From an uncultured Desulfobacterales bacterium (GTDB taxonomy: Bacteria; Desulfobacterota; Desulfobulbia; Desulfobulbales; Desulfocapsaceae), in the NCBI GenBank assembly GCA_937915545.1, contig CALGIJ010000038.1, positions 124,001-188,000 of the forward strand: DNA of 64,000 nt. The letters are read 5' to 3'. Below, one piece after another: positions 47,837-57,755 of the stretch. Below the pieces are notes generated by a model. That model made no database searches. It was not told the origin of the DNA and saw nothing but the letters and a program-made list of their open reading frames with translations. A program made the position numbers and the translations under genes. How positions within the stretch are numbered: the stretch's first letter is position 1; the number at the start of each line of letters is the position of its first letter.

Positions 47837-49132
47837 TCAGAGGTCGATGTTCTCCGCAGGGATGGCCTTCTTGTCGCCGGTATGCGAGATATAGAGCTTG
47901 CCCCAGCCGCCGCCGAGCAGCACGCGCTGATGGAAGGTGACGCGGCGGTAGAAGTAGCTGCCGTCGTTGTCCTTGGCCGCCACCGCCGCCTCGATATGGC
48001 GCGACTCCACCGGGCTGTCGCCCCCGGAGACACGGTCCAGCCACCAGTCCTTGTCGACGATGACCAGGCGACGCACCGCCGGCCAGCCGGCGTCACGCAG
48101 CAGGGCCATCATCTCCTTTTCCAGACCAAGGTCGCTCATCCCCGGCCGAGGCATCTTCTGCTGCTTGTCGCCGCCCTTCTTGATGTCGGCGAGGAGGGTT
48201 CCATAGGCGGCGAAGCTGTTGCCGGTGATGGTGAATTCCCCGGCGGCATAGACATCGCCATAGGCCTTGACCTCGAGGCGGAAGGTATGGCTCCCTGGGC
48301 CGAGCTCGCTGAGAAACTTGGTGAACATCTCCGGGCCGAAGCGCAGCCCGTCCTTTTCCGGAAAGACGATGTCGCGGTCGCTGTAGTTGGTCATCGCCGC
48401 CGGATCGGGGGCGATATCGATGATGAAGTAATCGAGGGCGAGCAGATCGGGCCGGTTGAGGTTGACCATGCGGTAGATCTTCTGCTGGCCGTCGATGATG
48501 ACGTAGATGATCAGGTAGTTGCTCGAGCCGAGCAGCGCCTTCCACGGCTTGGCGGCCTTGAGCATGCCATAGATGCGGTCCCCGGCGGCGAAGGACGACA
48601 CCCCGGCGGGCGGCGCGGCCGGGTTGATCGGCTCCTTGGAAAAGATGGTGCCGCCTTTCTTGCTCCCCCCTGCCGCGGCGGCAGCCACCGCCGGAGCCGC
48701 GACCGCCGCTGGCGCCGCCACGGCGGCCGCCTGACGGACCGTCCCCCCACCGCCGGCCGGGGCCTCGTCGGCCGCGGGAGCGGCGGCCACGCTCTTGGCG
48801 GCCGGGGTGGTCTTCTTGACGGGGGCCGGGGCCGCTTCCTCTTCGTCGAAGAGCGATTTCTTGGCGGTGCCCTTCTGGGCCGGAGCAGCGGTCTTCTTCA
48901 CCGCTTTCTCCTGCGCCGGACCGCGCTCCTCGGCGGCAGCCCGCTTCTCTTCCTCGCCGGGGACGACCTTGCGCACCCCTTCCTCCACCGCCGCCGCCCC
49001 GCTCTTCACCGCCCGGCCGACATCGTCGACCACCGCGCCGAAATCGAAGGCCAGCGCCGTCGCCGGCAGAAGGAGCCCCAGCATCACCGTCACTACGCAA
49101 AGGTTTTTCACTCTTTTCGTGCTCTTGCCCAT
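47837..49132 (-). CDS. Exported Ala/Lys-rich protein of unknown function
   Basis: A 431-residue secreted or periplasmic protein. A signal peptide (about 1-28, ending ATALAFD) leads into a region of about 130 residues rich in Ala, Lys, Glu and Pro (35-165), which looks disordered. A globular C-terminal domain (about 175-431) follows with patterns such as IYGMLKAAKPWKALLGSSNY, LIIYVIIDGQQKIYRMVNLN, FLSELGPGSHTFRLEVKAYG and SYFYRRVTFHQRVLLGGGWG. I do not recognise a known domain; the central part reads like a beta sandwich. A G-rich ribosome-binding site (GGGGGGCGGTT) precedes the start. It stands alone on the minus strand. Confidence 0.7.
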   Translation of the reverse strand: MGKSTKRVKNLCVVTVMLGLLLPATALAFDFGAVVDDVGRAVKSGAAAVEEGVRKVVPGEEEKRAAAEERGPAQEKAVKKTAAPAQKGTAKKSLFDEEEAAPAPVKKTTPAAKSVAAAPAADEAPAGGGGTVRQAAAVAAPAAVAAPAVAAAAAGGSKKGGTIFSKEPINPAAPPAGVSSFAAGDRIYGMLKAAKPWKALLGSSNYLIIYVIIDGQQKIYRMVNLNRPDLLALDYFIIDIAPDPAAMTNYSDRDIVFPEKDGLRFGPEMFTKFLSELGPGSHTFRLEVKAYGDVYAAGEFTITGNSFAAYGTLLADIKKGGDKQQKMPRPGMSDLGLEKEMMALLRDAGWPAVRRLVIVDKDWWLDRVSGGDSPVESRHIEAAVAAKDNDGSYFYRRVTFHQRVLLGGGWGKLYISHTGDKKAIPAENIDL

Positions 49133-49510
49133 AACCGCCCCCCGTGTTCAGCGTTCATCGGTGACCGGGCAGCCCCGCCACCCGGCCGAATTTTTAAGGC
49201 AACATACGGGCAATGGTACCAGAAAGTCCAGCCGCAGGCAAACCTTCCCTGACCACGGCAAGACGATGAAGGGCTTGTTACGACTACGTGATAACGGGGA
49301 GCTGAGGGTAAGAGGCGTCTCGTCCGCGGCTCCACCGCAAGGAGACGGGAGGGCGCCGGCCACACCTCAGAGCGAGGGTCGGGCGACCGGCGGAACGTGC
49401 TCTTCCTGGACGCCTCCTCCTCGGCAAGGCGGTCGCCACGAAAGCAGGTCGGCGGCAACGGGCTGCGGTGGCGGGGCCAGCCCGATACGGGCCAGCCCCG
49501 GCAAGGGGTG
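49133..49510. other. Intergenic region with terminator-like hairpin
   Basis: About 380 bases between the exported protein gene and the downstream end of the pseudouridine synthase gene. A hairpin at 49473-49499 (GGGGC and CCCG pairing with CGGG and GCCCC around ATA, with a 3x3 internal loop) lies just past the synthase stop on the minus strand, but has no T-tract. No gene supported. Confidence 0.4.
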
Positions 49511-50434
49511 TCAGGCCCCTTTCGGGGGACGGAAGAGCCGCAGGAACGAGGGGGGAATGGCGGTCTCGAACCGGCACAGCTGGCCGCTGCGCGGGTGGTG
49601 GAAGGCAAGCACCCGGGCATGGAGGCAGAGGCGGCGCAGCGGGTTGGCGGTGGCGCCGTACTTGCTGTCGCCCACCACCGGATGTCCGAGGACCTGCATA
49701 TGGACGCGGATCTGGTGTTTGCGGCCGGTGTCGAGGTTGAGCTCGAGCAGGGAGTAATTGCCGTTGCTGCGCAGGCGGCGGTAGTGGGTGACGCTCTTGC
49801 GGCCGTGTTTGGGGTTCGGCGAGGAGTAGACGACGAGGGCGCTGCTCTCGGTGAGGTACGAGGTGACGGTGCCCTTCTCCGCCAGCACCTCCCCCTGCAC
49901 CACCGCCACGTAGCTGCGCTCGGCGACGGTGCTCTCCCAGGTCTCCTGGATGCGGCGCTTGATCTCCTCGCTCTTGGCAAAGAGCAGCAGGCCGGAGGTC
50001 TCGCGATCGAGGCGGTGGACGATGAAGATCTTCGCCTCCGGGTTGGCGCTCTTCAGGTAGTCGCTGAGCATGGCGTAGGCGGTGCGGCGCTTCTCGCGGT
50101 CGGTGGCCACGGTGAGCAGGCCGCCGGGCTTATCGATGACGATGAGGTCGTCGTCCTCGTGGACGACGGTCAGCCCGGGGGCGGCGGCCGCCAGGGCCGG
50201 GCCATGCCAGCACACCTCCACCACCTGGCCGGGGGCGAGGGGGTGGTCGAAGCGGGTCACCACCCGCCCGGCGACGGTGATGCCCTGGCCGCGCAGGGCG
50301 GCCTTGATGTCGTTGCGGCTTCGCTTGGGCAAGGAGGCGATGACGAAGGCCAGCAGGGTATCCTCGCGGTCGACGAGCAGCTTCTCGCCCTGGGTGGCGG
50401 CGCCCGCCGGAGGGCGGATCGGGGGTCGTTTCAT
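49511..50434 (-). CDS. RluA-family pseudouridine synthase (RluC/RluD-like)
   Basis: A 307-residue enzyme with an N-terminal S4-like RNA-binding segment (about 17-75; LLAFVIASLPKRSRNDIKAA and GQVVEVCW) and a pseudouridine synthase domain. The catalytic motif is IVHRLDRETSGLLLFAK (the Asp is the nucleophile); VVHEDDDLIVIDKPGGLLTV, YVAVVQGEV and LDTGRKHQIRVHMQVLGHPV are further family marks. This full-length form usually modifies 23S rRNA. It is distinct from the short coupled RluA-type gene at 19610. The start MKRPPIRPP at 50434 is favoured because upstream in-frame sequence is low-complexity; the ribosome-binding site is weak. Confidence 0.9.
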   Translation of the reverse strand: MKRPPIRPPAGAATQGEKLLVDREDTLLAFVIASLPKRSRNDIKAALRGQGITVAGRVVTRFDHPLAPGQVVEVCWHGPALAAAAPGLTVVHEDDDLIVIDKPGGLLTVATDREKRRTAYAMLSDYLKSANPEAKIFIVHRLDRETSGLLLFAKSEEIKRRIQETWESTVAERSYVAVVQGEVLAEKGTVTSYLTESSALVVYSSPNPKHGRKSVTHYRRLRSNGNYSLLELNLDTGRKHQIRVHMQVLGHPVVGDSKYGATANPLRRLCLHARVLAFHHPRSGQLCRFETAIPPSFLRLFRPPKGA

Positions 50435-50848
50435 GATGGCATTTCTCGTTGTGCAGTGGCGGCCTCGGGGCCGCGGCAGGGGGAGGTGTCGTTTCGACGG
50501 CAATCTACCCTCTTTGTGGAGAGAAGTCCTCAACATTTCTCCCCGCCCGCCATCGCCGCGACGGTGAATAGTCCTTGACCTTCGTCCAGCGATCCTGAAC
50601 AATGGCAACTGCGCCACCTGACGCTTCCGTCAGCGTCAGGGCCAGCAACAGGCCGCCCCCCATCCACCCCAATGTCACGAAGTCTGTCATGAAGGATGTG
50701 ATAAACAGCGCGGCAAGAGTTTCGGCTTCGCCACCCCTTGCGACGACGCCGGGGTTTCCGTGGCCTGTGCCCTGGGAATGATGTACACTGAGGAAACACC
50801 CGAGAACGGAACGGTAGCCGCCATCAACCTCCTCCCGTGGAATCAGCC
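50435..50848. other. Intergenic region, divergent promoters
   Basis: About 414 bases between the pseudouridine synthase and flavoredoxin genes, read in opposite directions. A 61-codon minus-strand frame (50505-50690) has a hydrophobic stretch but no ribosome-binding site and is not called. No clear promoter boxes identified. Confidence 0.4.
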
Positions 50849-51415
50849 ATGAACAAGATCAAAATCGACACCAATGCCTTTCTCTACCCGATGCCCATGG
50901 CCCTGGTCGGGACAATGGTCGACGGCCGCGCCAATTTCCTCGCGGTCGGCTGGATCGCCAGGGTCAATTTTCGTCCACCGATGATCGCCATCTCCCTCGG
51001 GCCGCACCACAGCAACCGAGGCATCGAGGCGGAGAAAGCCTTCAGCGTCAATATTCCCGATGCCTCGCTGCTTGAGAAAACCGACTACTGCGGCCTCGTT
51101 TCCGGTAAAAATACCGATAAGTCACAACTCTTCGAAGTCCATTATGGCCAGCTGGCGGCGGCCCCGCTGATCGGCGAGTGTCCACTCTCCATGGGCTGTC
51201 GCCTTGTCGAGCAGGTCAAACTGCCCTCCAACACCCTTTATATAGGGGAGATCATCGAGGCCTTCTCGGAAGCGCGCTATCTCACCGACGGCAAACCCGA
51301 TATTACCAAGATCAAGCCCTTCACCCTGACTATGCCCGACAATGGCTACTGGGCGGTGGGCGAGCGCCTGGGCAGTGCCTGGTCGGTTGGCAAGAAGCTT
51401 AAGCAACAAGGGTAG
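50849..51415 (+). CDS. Flavin reductase-like / flavoredoxin FMN-binding protein
   Basis: A 188-residue protein of the flavin-reductase-like (split-barrel FMN) family. Characteristic stretches are FLYPMPMALVGTMVDGRANF at the start, VGWIARVNFRPPMIAISLGP, HHSNRGIEAEKAFSVNIPD and TLYIGEIIEAF. Flavoredoxins of sulfate reducers carry electrons to thiosulfate or other reductases; others reduce free FMN. The ATG at 50849 gives the standard N-terminus; a GTG 12 bases earlier is in frame. The molybdopterin oxidoreductase gene starts 151 bases downstream on the same strand, and a functional tie is possible. Confidence 0.88.
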   Translation: MNKIKIDTNAFLYPMPMALVGTMVDGRANFLAVGWIARVNFRPPMIAISLGPHHSNRGIEAEKAFSVNIPDASLLEKTDYCGLVSGKNTDKSQLFEVHYGQLAAAPLIGECPLSMGCRLVEQVKLPSNTLYIGEIIEAFSEARYLTDGKPDITKIKPFTLTMPDNGYWAVGERLGSAWSVGKKLKQQG

Positions 51416-51566
51416 CTAACGTCGCTTCCAACCTCTTTTGACCGCGGGCGATATCTGCAACCATGTCGGTATCGCCCGGATTTTTGTCGTTTCCGCCTCT
51501 TGGCAAATGCCGTCCACCAGGCTACTCGCTGCCACACGACACGGCAAATCACCTTCAGGAGGGGCT

Positions 51567-53912
51567 ATGAAACAATCGACCTGGCATAAGACCGGGTGTG
51601 TGCTCTGCGCGCAGAATTGCGGGCTTGAGGTGTGGCTCAAAGACAACCGGATCACCCGCGTCCGCCCGGACAAGGACAACCCGCGCAGCCGCGGCTACGC
51701 CTGCCGCAAGGGCATGAGCATTGCCCACTACCAGCACCATGGCGAGCGACTGACCACCCCCCTCAAGAAGACCGCGAGCGGCTTCGTGCCGATCAGCTGG
51801 GAGCAAGCCTGCACGGAGATCGGGGCACGGCTCAAGGCCATCGTCGCACACCATGGCCCGCGCAGCTTCGCCTATATGGGCGGCGGCGGCCAGGGCTGCC
51901 ACTTCGAGGCGGCGTTCGGCCTCTCCCTGCTGCGCGGCCTGGGCTCGCACTACCACTACAACGCCCTGGCCCAGGAGCTGACCGGATATTTCTGGGTCTG
52001 CGGCAGGATGCTGGGGCGGCAGAACCGCTTCCCCATCGCCGACGAAGGGAATGCCGAGATGCTCCTCGCCGTCGGCTGGAACGGCATGGTCAGCCACCAG
52101 ATGGCGCGGGCCCCCCTGGTGCTCAAGGAGTTCGCCAGCAACCCCGCCAAGAAGCTGGTGGTGGTCGACCCCCGCCGCTCGGAGACGGCGGCCATCGCCA
52201 ACCTCCATCTTCCCGTGCGCCCGGGCTGCGACGCCCTGCTGTGGCGCACGGTCATCGCCCTGCTGCTGGCGCGAGGACTGGTCGACGAAGAAGGGGTGCG
52301 GAAGTCCTGCACCGGCTTCGACGAGATCAGGCCATGGTTCACCGGCATCGATGTCGATGCCGCCCTGGCAACCTGCCAGCTGGAGCGCCCGGCGGTCGAC
52401 ACCCTGGTCGAGGATCTGGCGACGCGCCGCTGGTGCCTGCACTTCGACCTCGGCATCCATATGAACCGGCACTCCACCCTCGCCGCCTATCTGCTCATGC
52501 TGCTCGCCACCCTCTGCGGCCGCATCGGCGTCGCCGGCGGACAGGTCGTCCCCGGGGCGCTGATGCCCCTCGGCTCGCACAGTGACGAACGCAAGGCCGA
52601 GACCTGGCGCACGGTGGCCAGCGACTTCTTTCCCATCTGCGGCGTCTTTCCCCCCAACGTCATGCCCGAGGAGATCGACAGCGATGCCCCGCAGCGGCTG
52701 CGCGCGGTGCTCTGCTCGGCAGCCAACCCGCTGCGCAGCTATGCCGACAGCGGTGCCTACGAGCGGGCCTTCGCCAAACTCGACCTGCTGGTGGTCATCG
52801 AGCTGGCGATGAGCGAAACCGCGCGCCTCGCCGATTATGTCCTGCCGGCCCGCTCCGGCTACGAGTGCCATAACGGCACCTTCTTTTCCTGGACCTGGCC
52901 GGAGATCTATTTCCAGATCCGCCGCCCCCTGCTGCGGCCACAGGGCGAGGCCAGGGAGGGCAGCGAGATCATCACCGCCATCGCCAAGGCGGCCGGCCTG
53001 CTGCCGAGGCTGCCGCAGTCGCTCTATCGCGCGGCGCGGCGCGGCCTGGCCCATTACGAAGCCGCCCTCGTCGCCTATCTCGCCGCCAACCGCAAGAGCG
53101 GCCGGCTCCTGCCGCTGATCCTCGCCGAGACCCTCGGCCCAGCCCTCGGCTCGAGCAATCTCGCCGCCCTGTGGGGACTGGTCTTCGCCATGCCGGAGGA
53201 GAACCGCCTGGCGGCGGCGCGTGCCGGCTTCGAGCGGCCGGGGCGGCTCAAGGCCCTGTTCGGCAGGCACACCCTGCCCGCCTTGGAGGCAGTCCTCGCC
53301 CAGCAGAGCCGCGCCCCGCTGCTGCTGCTCAGTCCCGGGGCGGCGCAGAGCCGCGCCCTCTTTCAGGCCATTCTCGACCATCCCCAGGGGCTGATCCTCG
53401 GCCGGGCCGACGAAAGCCTCCCCGGCGGCCACATCCGCCATGGCGGTGGCAAGGTCAGCCTTTATATCGAAGAGCTCGCCTCATGGATGGCGGAGATCAC
53501 GCCCCAGGCCGAGGAAGCGCGGCTGGCCCTGCCGGAGGATTTCCCCCTGGTCCTTCAGGCCGGCCAGCACACCAGGGAGAACGCCAACACCCTGATGCGC
53601 GACCCCGCCTGGAACCAGGGCCGCAGAGACTGCACCCTGCGCATCAACCCAGGCGATGCCGAGGCGCTGGGCATCGCCGACGGCGACCTCGTCCTGGTAA
53701 CCACCGCCAGCGGCAAAGTGAGCGTGGAGGCGGAACTCACCGAGTACACCCGCCCCGGCCAGGTGCTGCTGCCGCATGGTTTCGGCCTCCTCCACCAGGG
53801 CAGGGTCCACGGGGCCAATGTCAACCTCTTGACCAGCGCCGGCTGGCGCGACCGACTGGCGGCCACCCCCTACCATAAATACGTGCCCTGCCGGGTGGAG
53901 AAAGCCCCGTGA
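51567..53912 (+). CDS. Molybdopterin-dependent oxidoreductase (DMSO-reductase family)
   Basis: A 781-residue Mo/W-bisMGD enzyme. The N-terminal [4Fe-4S] site is C11-x2-C14-x3-C18 with C46 in GYACRKG. MGD-binding regions include HHGPRSFAYMGGGGQGCHFE, LAVGWNGMVSHQM, VVVDPRRSET and, at the C-terminus, RINPGDAEALGIADGDLVLV. Cys145 in TGYFWVCGRML is at about the position where this family places its protein ligand to Mo. No signal peptide is present, so the enzyme is cytoplasmic. AGGAGGGG precedes the ATG. No partner iron-sulfur or membrane subunit is adjacent. Single-subunit cytoplasmic members include formate dehydrogenase-, acetylene hydratase- and polysulfide-type enzymes; substrate not determined. 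Confidence 0.88.
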   Translation: MKQSTWHKTGCVLCAQNCGLEVWLKDNRITRVRPDKDNPRSRGYACRKGMSIAHYQHHGERLTTPLKKTASGFVPISWEQACTEIGARLKAIVAHHGPRSFAYMGGGGQGCHFEAAFGLSLLRGLGSHYHYNALAQELTGYFWVCGRMLGRQNRFPIADEGNAEMLLAVGWNGMVSHQMARAPLVLKEFASNPAKKLVVVDPRRSETAAIANLHLPVRPGCDALLWRTVIALLLARGLVDEEGVRKSCTGFDEIRPWFTGIDVDAALATCQLERPAVDTLVEDLATRRWCLHFDLGIHMNRHSTLAAYLLMLLATLCGRIGVAGGQVVPGALMPLGSHSDERKAETWRTVASDFFPICGVFPPNVMPEEIDSDAPQRLRAVLCSAANPLRSYADSGAYERAFAKLDLLVVIELAMSETARLADYVLPARSGYECHNGTFFSWTWPEIYFQIRRPLLRPQGEAREGSEIITAIAKAAGLLPRLPQSLYRAARRGLAHYEAALVAYLAANRKSGRLLPLILAETLGPALGSSNLAALWGLVFAMPEENRLAAARAGFERPGRLKALFGRHTLPALEAVLAQQSRAPLLLLSPGAAQSRALFQAILDHPQGLILGRADESLPGGHIRHGGGKVSLYIEELASWMAEITPQAEEARLALPEDFPLVLQAGQHTRENANTLMRDPAWNQGRRDCTLRINPGDAEALGIADGDLVLVTTASGKVSVEAELTEYTRPGQVLLPHGFGLLHQGRVHGANVNLLTSAGWRDRLAATPYHKYVPCRVEKAP

Positions 53913-54184
53913 GCCACCTGGCGGCAGATCAGGGAAACGGTGCCTCCCCCAGCGAGAAGACGCCGGCCAGTCCCCTGCACCCCAACCTGCTCGGCCTGCC
54001 CGGCGCGAGGCAATCGCGGCCGCCGCCTTGACAACAAAGAGCTCGTGATTCCGCAAGTCCCAGCTTTTCCCTGTCCTTTGCCTGTTTTCTTGTGCTATCA
54101 TCCCTTGCACAGGAGAGAGGGCCCTGGCCCGCACAGGTCACCGCCCGGTAACACCCCGCACCACGAGAGGAGAAGAGGAAGACC

Positions 54185-57100
54185 ATGTCTGGCAGCGACA
54201 CCGCCACCCCCCCGACAGCGCCGGCCAAAGGCAGGCCCCGCTATGGCATCCGCGAAAAGCTGGTCGCCATCTTCATCGCCATCAAGGTCCTCCCCCTCAT
54301 CGCCCTGGCGCTGCTCGCCGCCCACCAGATGGGCTTTCTCGGCGACACGGTCAAGGACAGAGCGAAGGAGATGGTGCACGACTCCAGCCAGCTGGTCATG
54401 CAGATCGGCAGACTGGCCTCCGACAGCTCCATTCGCGCCCTCGACCTCAAGTCGCGGGAGACCATCGAGCGGCTGACCACCGATACCGCCGCAAATGTCG
54501 CCGCCTTTCTCCACGAGCGTGATGGCGATATCCGCCTCGCCGCCGAATTCGAACCCTCGGCGGAGCTCTACCACCGTTTCCTGGCCGGCAAGAAAAAGGA
54601 TGTCGTCTTCCATCGCCCATGGGAACTGAACGAAGACGGCAGCGAGTGGCGACCCGTCCCCGAAGAAGCGCCCCCGGAGATGGCGGTGCGGGCCACGGTG
54701 CCCGACAACGAGAAGGACCACCACTACCGCCCGCCACGGCACGGCGGCGAAACGCGCCCCCTGCCCCTCTACCATGAGATGACCTTCATCGACCTCAACG
54801 GTCGCGAACAGATCAAGGCCCGGGCCACCGACCTCCTCCCCGCGGAGCTCCTCGATGTCTCGCAGCGCGAAAACACCTGGTGCAGGGCCGAGACCTATTT
54901 CCCCGAGCTGGCCGCCCTCGGCCGGGGCGAAATCTACGTCTCCAGGGTCATCGGCCCCTATGTGCCGTCGCCGATCATCGGCCCCTACACCCCGCAGGAG
55001 GCGAAAAAACGCAACATCCCCTTCGAGCCGGAGAAGGCCGGCTACGGCGGCAAGGAGAACCCGGTCGGCAAACGCTTCCAAGCCCTGGTTCGCTGGGTGA
55101 CCCCGGTCTACCGGGGAGAGACGCGCATCGGCTATGTCTCACTGGCCCTCGACCACACCCACCTCATGGAGTACACCGACCATCTCATGCCCACCGACGA
55201 GCGCTATTCGGACATTTCCGACCCGGCCTCGGGCAACTACGCCTTCATGTGGGACTTCGAGGGACGCAACATCTCCCATCCCCGGGACTACTTCATCGTC
55301 GGCTTCGACCCGCAGCGCGGCGAGCAGCAGGTACCCTGGCTCTCCGCCGAGCTCTACGACACCTGGCTAGCCTCGGGAGAGGACTTCGCCCGCTTCGAGC
55401 GCATCGCCCCGCGCTTTCTCGAGCAGTCGCTGCAGAAGACCCCGGCGAAACAGCTCACCGAGAGGGGTCTGGTGGGCCTCGACTGCCGCTACCTCAACTT
55501 CGCCCCGCAGTGCATCGGCTGGCACAACCTCACCCAGCACGGCGGCTCGGGCAGCTTCGGCATCTTCTGGTCCAACCTGTGGAAGCTGACCACCGCCGCC
55601 GCCATCCCCTACCATACCGGGATGTACAAGGACTCCCCACGGGGCTTCGGCTTCATCACCATCGGCGCCAACGTCGAGGAGTTCCACAGCTCCGCCACCG
55701 AGACAGCGGCGGCCATCGAGACCATTACCCACGAGTACGAGAGCAGCCTCGAGCGCAAGAGCCGTGAGGTGAGGACGCTCATCGACCACATCGCCAACAA
55801 CACCATCCGCCAGCTCTCCTACAGCACCGCGGTGATGATCATCATCGTCATCTTCATCGCCGTCCTCATGGCCTCGACCCTGACCCGCAAACTGACGACG
55901 ATCATCGACGGCATCAAGCGCTTCCAGGCCGGCGACTACCAGAGCCGCCTCGAGGTGGCCAGCGGCGACGAGCTCGGCCAGCTCACCGCCGCCTTCAACT
56001 CGATGTCCGACGATATCGCCCAGTCGGTGGGGGAAATCCGCCAGGCCAAGGAGCGCGCCGAGGAGTCCGACAAGGCCAAGAGCCTGTTCCTCGCCAATAT
56101 GTCCCACGAGATCAGGACGCCGATGAACGCCATCATCGGCATGAGCCGGCTGGCCCTCGACGCCAGCGAGAATCCCGAGCAGAAAAAGCTGCTCGAGGCG
56201 GTCAAGACCTCGGCCGACTCCCTCCTCTCGGTGGTCAACGACATCCTCGATTTTTCCAAGATCGAGGCCGGTCAGCTCGACCTGGAGCACCGCCCCTTCT
56301 CCCTCACCGAGCTCATCCAGTCGACCATCAGGTCGGTGGAGATCATCCTCGCCGACAAGGACATCACCCTCGGCTACGCCATCGCCGACACGGTGCCGGA
56401 GACTGTCTGCGGCGATCAGATGCGCCTCAGGCAGATCCTCCTCAACCTCCTCGGCAACGCCGTCAAGTTCACCCGGCGCGGCGTCATCTCCCTCGAGGTG
56501 ACCGTTCGCGAGGACCGCGACGACACGGTCATGCTGAGCTGCGCGGTGCGCGACAGCGGCATCGGCATCGCCGCCGATCACCTCGAGATGATCTTCGACA
56601 GTTTCTCGCAGAGCGACCTGTCGCTGTCGCGCAAGCATCAGGGGGCCGGCCTTGGCCTGGCCATCAGCCGCCAGCTGTGCCGTCTCATGGGCGGTGACAT
56701 CGAGGTGGCCAGCGAGCTCGGGGTGGGCAGCACCTTCACCTTCACCGTCGTCGTCGAGAAGTGCCGGCTGCCACGCCCGGACCAGGGTCAGGCACCAGAG
56801 GCCAGGGCCGAGGCGACTCCCCCCCTGCGTATCCTCCTCGTGGAGGACAACGAGACCAACCGGGAACTGGCGCGGCTCGTCCTCGAGCAGGGCGGCCATA
56901 GCGTAGCCGCCGCCGAGAGCGGCATGGGAGCGCTGCAGCTGCTCGGCAAAGAGGACTTCGACATTGTCCTCATGGATATCCAGATGCCCGAGCTCGACGG
57001 CTTCACCACCACCAGGATCATCCGCGACTGCGAGAAGGGGCGCGACGGCGGCTGGGAGATCGCCGCCGACATCGAGAGCCCCTTGCGCCAGCGCCTCTTC

Positions 57101-57631
57101 GGCAGGCACCAGCCGATCGTCATCCTCACCGCCCATGCCATGCGCGGTGACAAGGAGAAATGCATCGCCGCCGGCGCCGACGACTACCTCACCAAACCCT
57201 TTGTCCCCGACCAGGTGGTGGCGGTGCTCGATGAACTGGTCGCCAAAAACCAGCAGGGGACGCTGGGCGAAGTGCCGTCAACGGCCTCGGATGCCTTGCA
57301 ACGACAACAAAAGCGGGCAAGGCTGCGCGATGGCCTGGCGGCCTGCTTCAATCTGCCGACGGACCGGGTGGAAGAGCTGTTGCGTATCGCGGAGCGCAAC
57401 ATCGACAGCGACCTGCTCCTGCTGCAACATGCGACCAGCGACGGCGACGCCGTCCGGCTGCGCAACGCCGCCCACTCGCTCAAGGGGCTGTTGCTCAACC
57501 TGCGGCTGAACGAGGCCGCCGAACTGGCCAAGAAGCTGCAGGATGCCGCCGATGACGGGGCGCTGGAGGAAGCCGGCCTCCTCCTGGCACAGTTGCAGCA
57601 GGCCCTGGCCGAGTCCTTCCCGCCCGGCTGA
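54185..57631 (+). CDS. Large membrane hybrid histidine kinase (sensor-HAMP-HK-REC-Hpt)
   Basis: An 1148-residue kinase. A basic N-terminus and helix 1 (about 25-50) lead to a very large extracytoplasmic sensor region (about 55-545) that looks Cache-like (RIGYVSLALDHTHLMEYTDH), closed by helix 2 (about 545-570, MIIIVIFIAVLMAS). HAMP, a HisKA helix with H641 in ANMSHEIRTPMNAIIGM, the ATPase (GNAVKF, DSGIGI, GAGLGLAI), a receiver with D931 in DIVLMDIQMPELDG and an Hpt domain with H1097 in AAHSLKGLL follow. All phosphorelay residues are present. The receiver holds an extra stretch of about 25 residues after IIRDCEKGRDGG. GAGGAGAAGAGGAAG precedes the ATG. It stands alone; the cognate regulator is not nearby. 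Confidence 0.92.
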   Translation: MSGSDTATPPTAPAKGRPRYGIREKLVAIFIAIKVLPLIALALLAAHQMGFLGDTVKDRAKEMVHDSSQLVMQIGRLASDSSIRALDLKSRETIERLTTDTAANVAAFLHERDGDIRLAAEFEPSAELYHRFLAGKKKDVVFHRPWELNEDGSEWRPVPEEAPPEMAVRATVPDNEKDHHYRPPRHGGETRPLPLYHEMTFIDLNGREQIKARATDLLPAELLDVSQRENTWCRAETYFPELAALGRGEIYVSRVIGPYVPSPIIGPYTPQEAKKRNIPFEPEKAGYGGKENPVGKRFQALVRWVTPVYRGETRIGYVSLALDHTHLMEYTDHLMPTDERYSDISDPASGNYAFMWDFEGRNISHPRDYFIVGFDPQRGEQQVPWLSAELYDTWLASGEDFARFERIAPRFLEQSLQKTPAKQLTERGLVGLDCRYLNFAPQCIGWHNLTQHGGSGSFGIFWSNLWKLTTAAAIPYHTGMYKDSPRGFGFITIGANVEEFHSSATETAAAIETITHEYESSLERKSREVRTLIDHIANNTIRQLSYSTAVMIIIVIFIAVLMASTLTRKLTTIIDGIKRFQAGDYQSRLEVASGDELGQLTAAFNSMSDDIAQSVGEIRQAKERAEESDKAKSLFLANMSHEIRTPMNAIIGMSRLALDASENPEQKKLLEAVKTSADSLLSVVNDILDFSKIEAGQLDLEHRPFSLTELIQSTIRSVEIILADKDITLGYAIADTVPETVCGDQMRLRQILLNLLGNAVKFTRRGVISLEVTVREDRDDTVMLSCAVRDSGIGIAADHLEMIFDSFSQSDLSLSRKHQGAGLGLAISRQLCRLMGGDIEVASELGVGSTFTFTVVVEKCRLPRPDQGQAPEARAEATPPLRILLVEDNETNRELARLVLEQGGHSVAAAESGMGALQLLGKEDFDIVLMDIQMPELDGFTTTRIIRDCEKGRDGGWEIAADIESPLRQRLFGRHQPIVILTAHAMRGDKEKCIAAGADDYLTKPFVPDQVVAVLDELVAKNQQGTLGEVPSTASDALQRQQKRARLRDGLAACFNLPTDRVEELLRIAERNIDSDLLLLQHATSDGDAVRLRNAAHSLKGLLLNLRLNEAAELAKKLQDAADDGALEEAGLLLAQLQQALAESFPPG

Positions 57632-57755
57632 GACGGGGCATGGATCGGCGTGGCCCTGCTGGCAGGGCAACAAAGCTACGGCCTGCCCAGGCCGCCTCTC
57701 ATGGCGCCATCGTTGCCTGCAAAGGTTGCCCGCTCGCGTGTTTCCCTGAACCGCC

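Noticed and set aside
50505..50690. 61-residue membrane-like ORF on the minus strand
   Set aside because: No ribosome-binding site, no homologue recognised, and it lies in a divergent promoter region.
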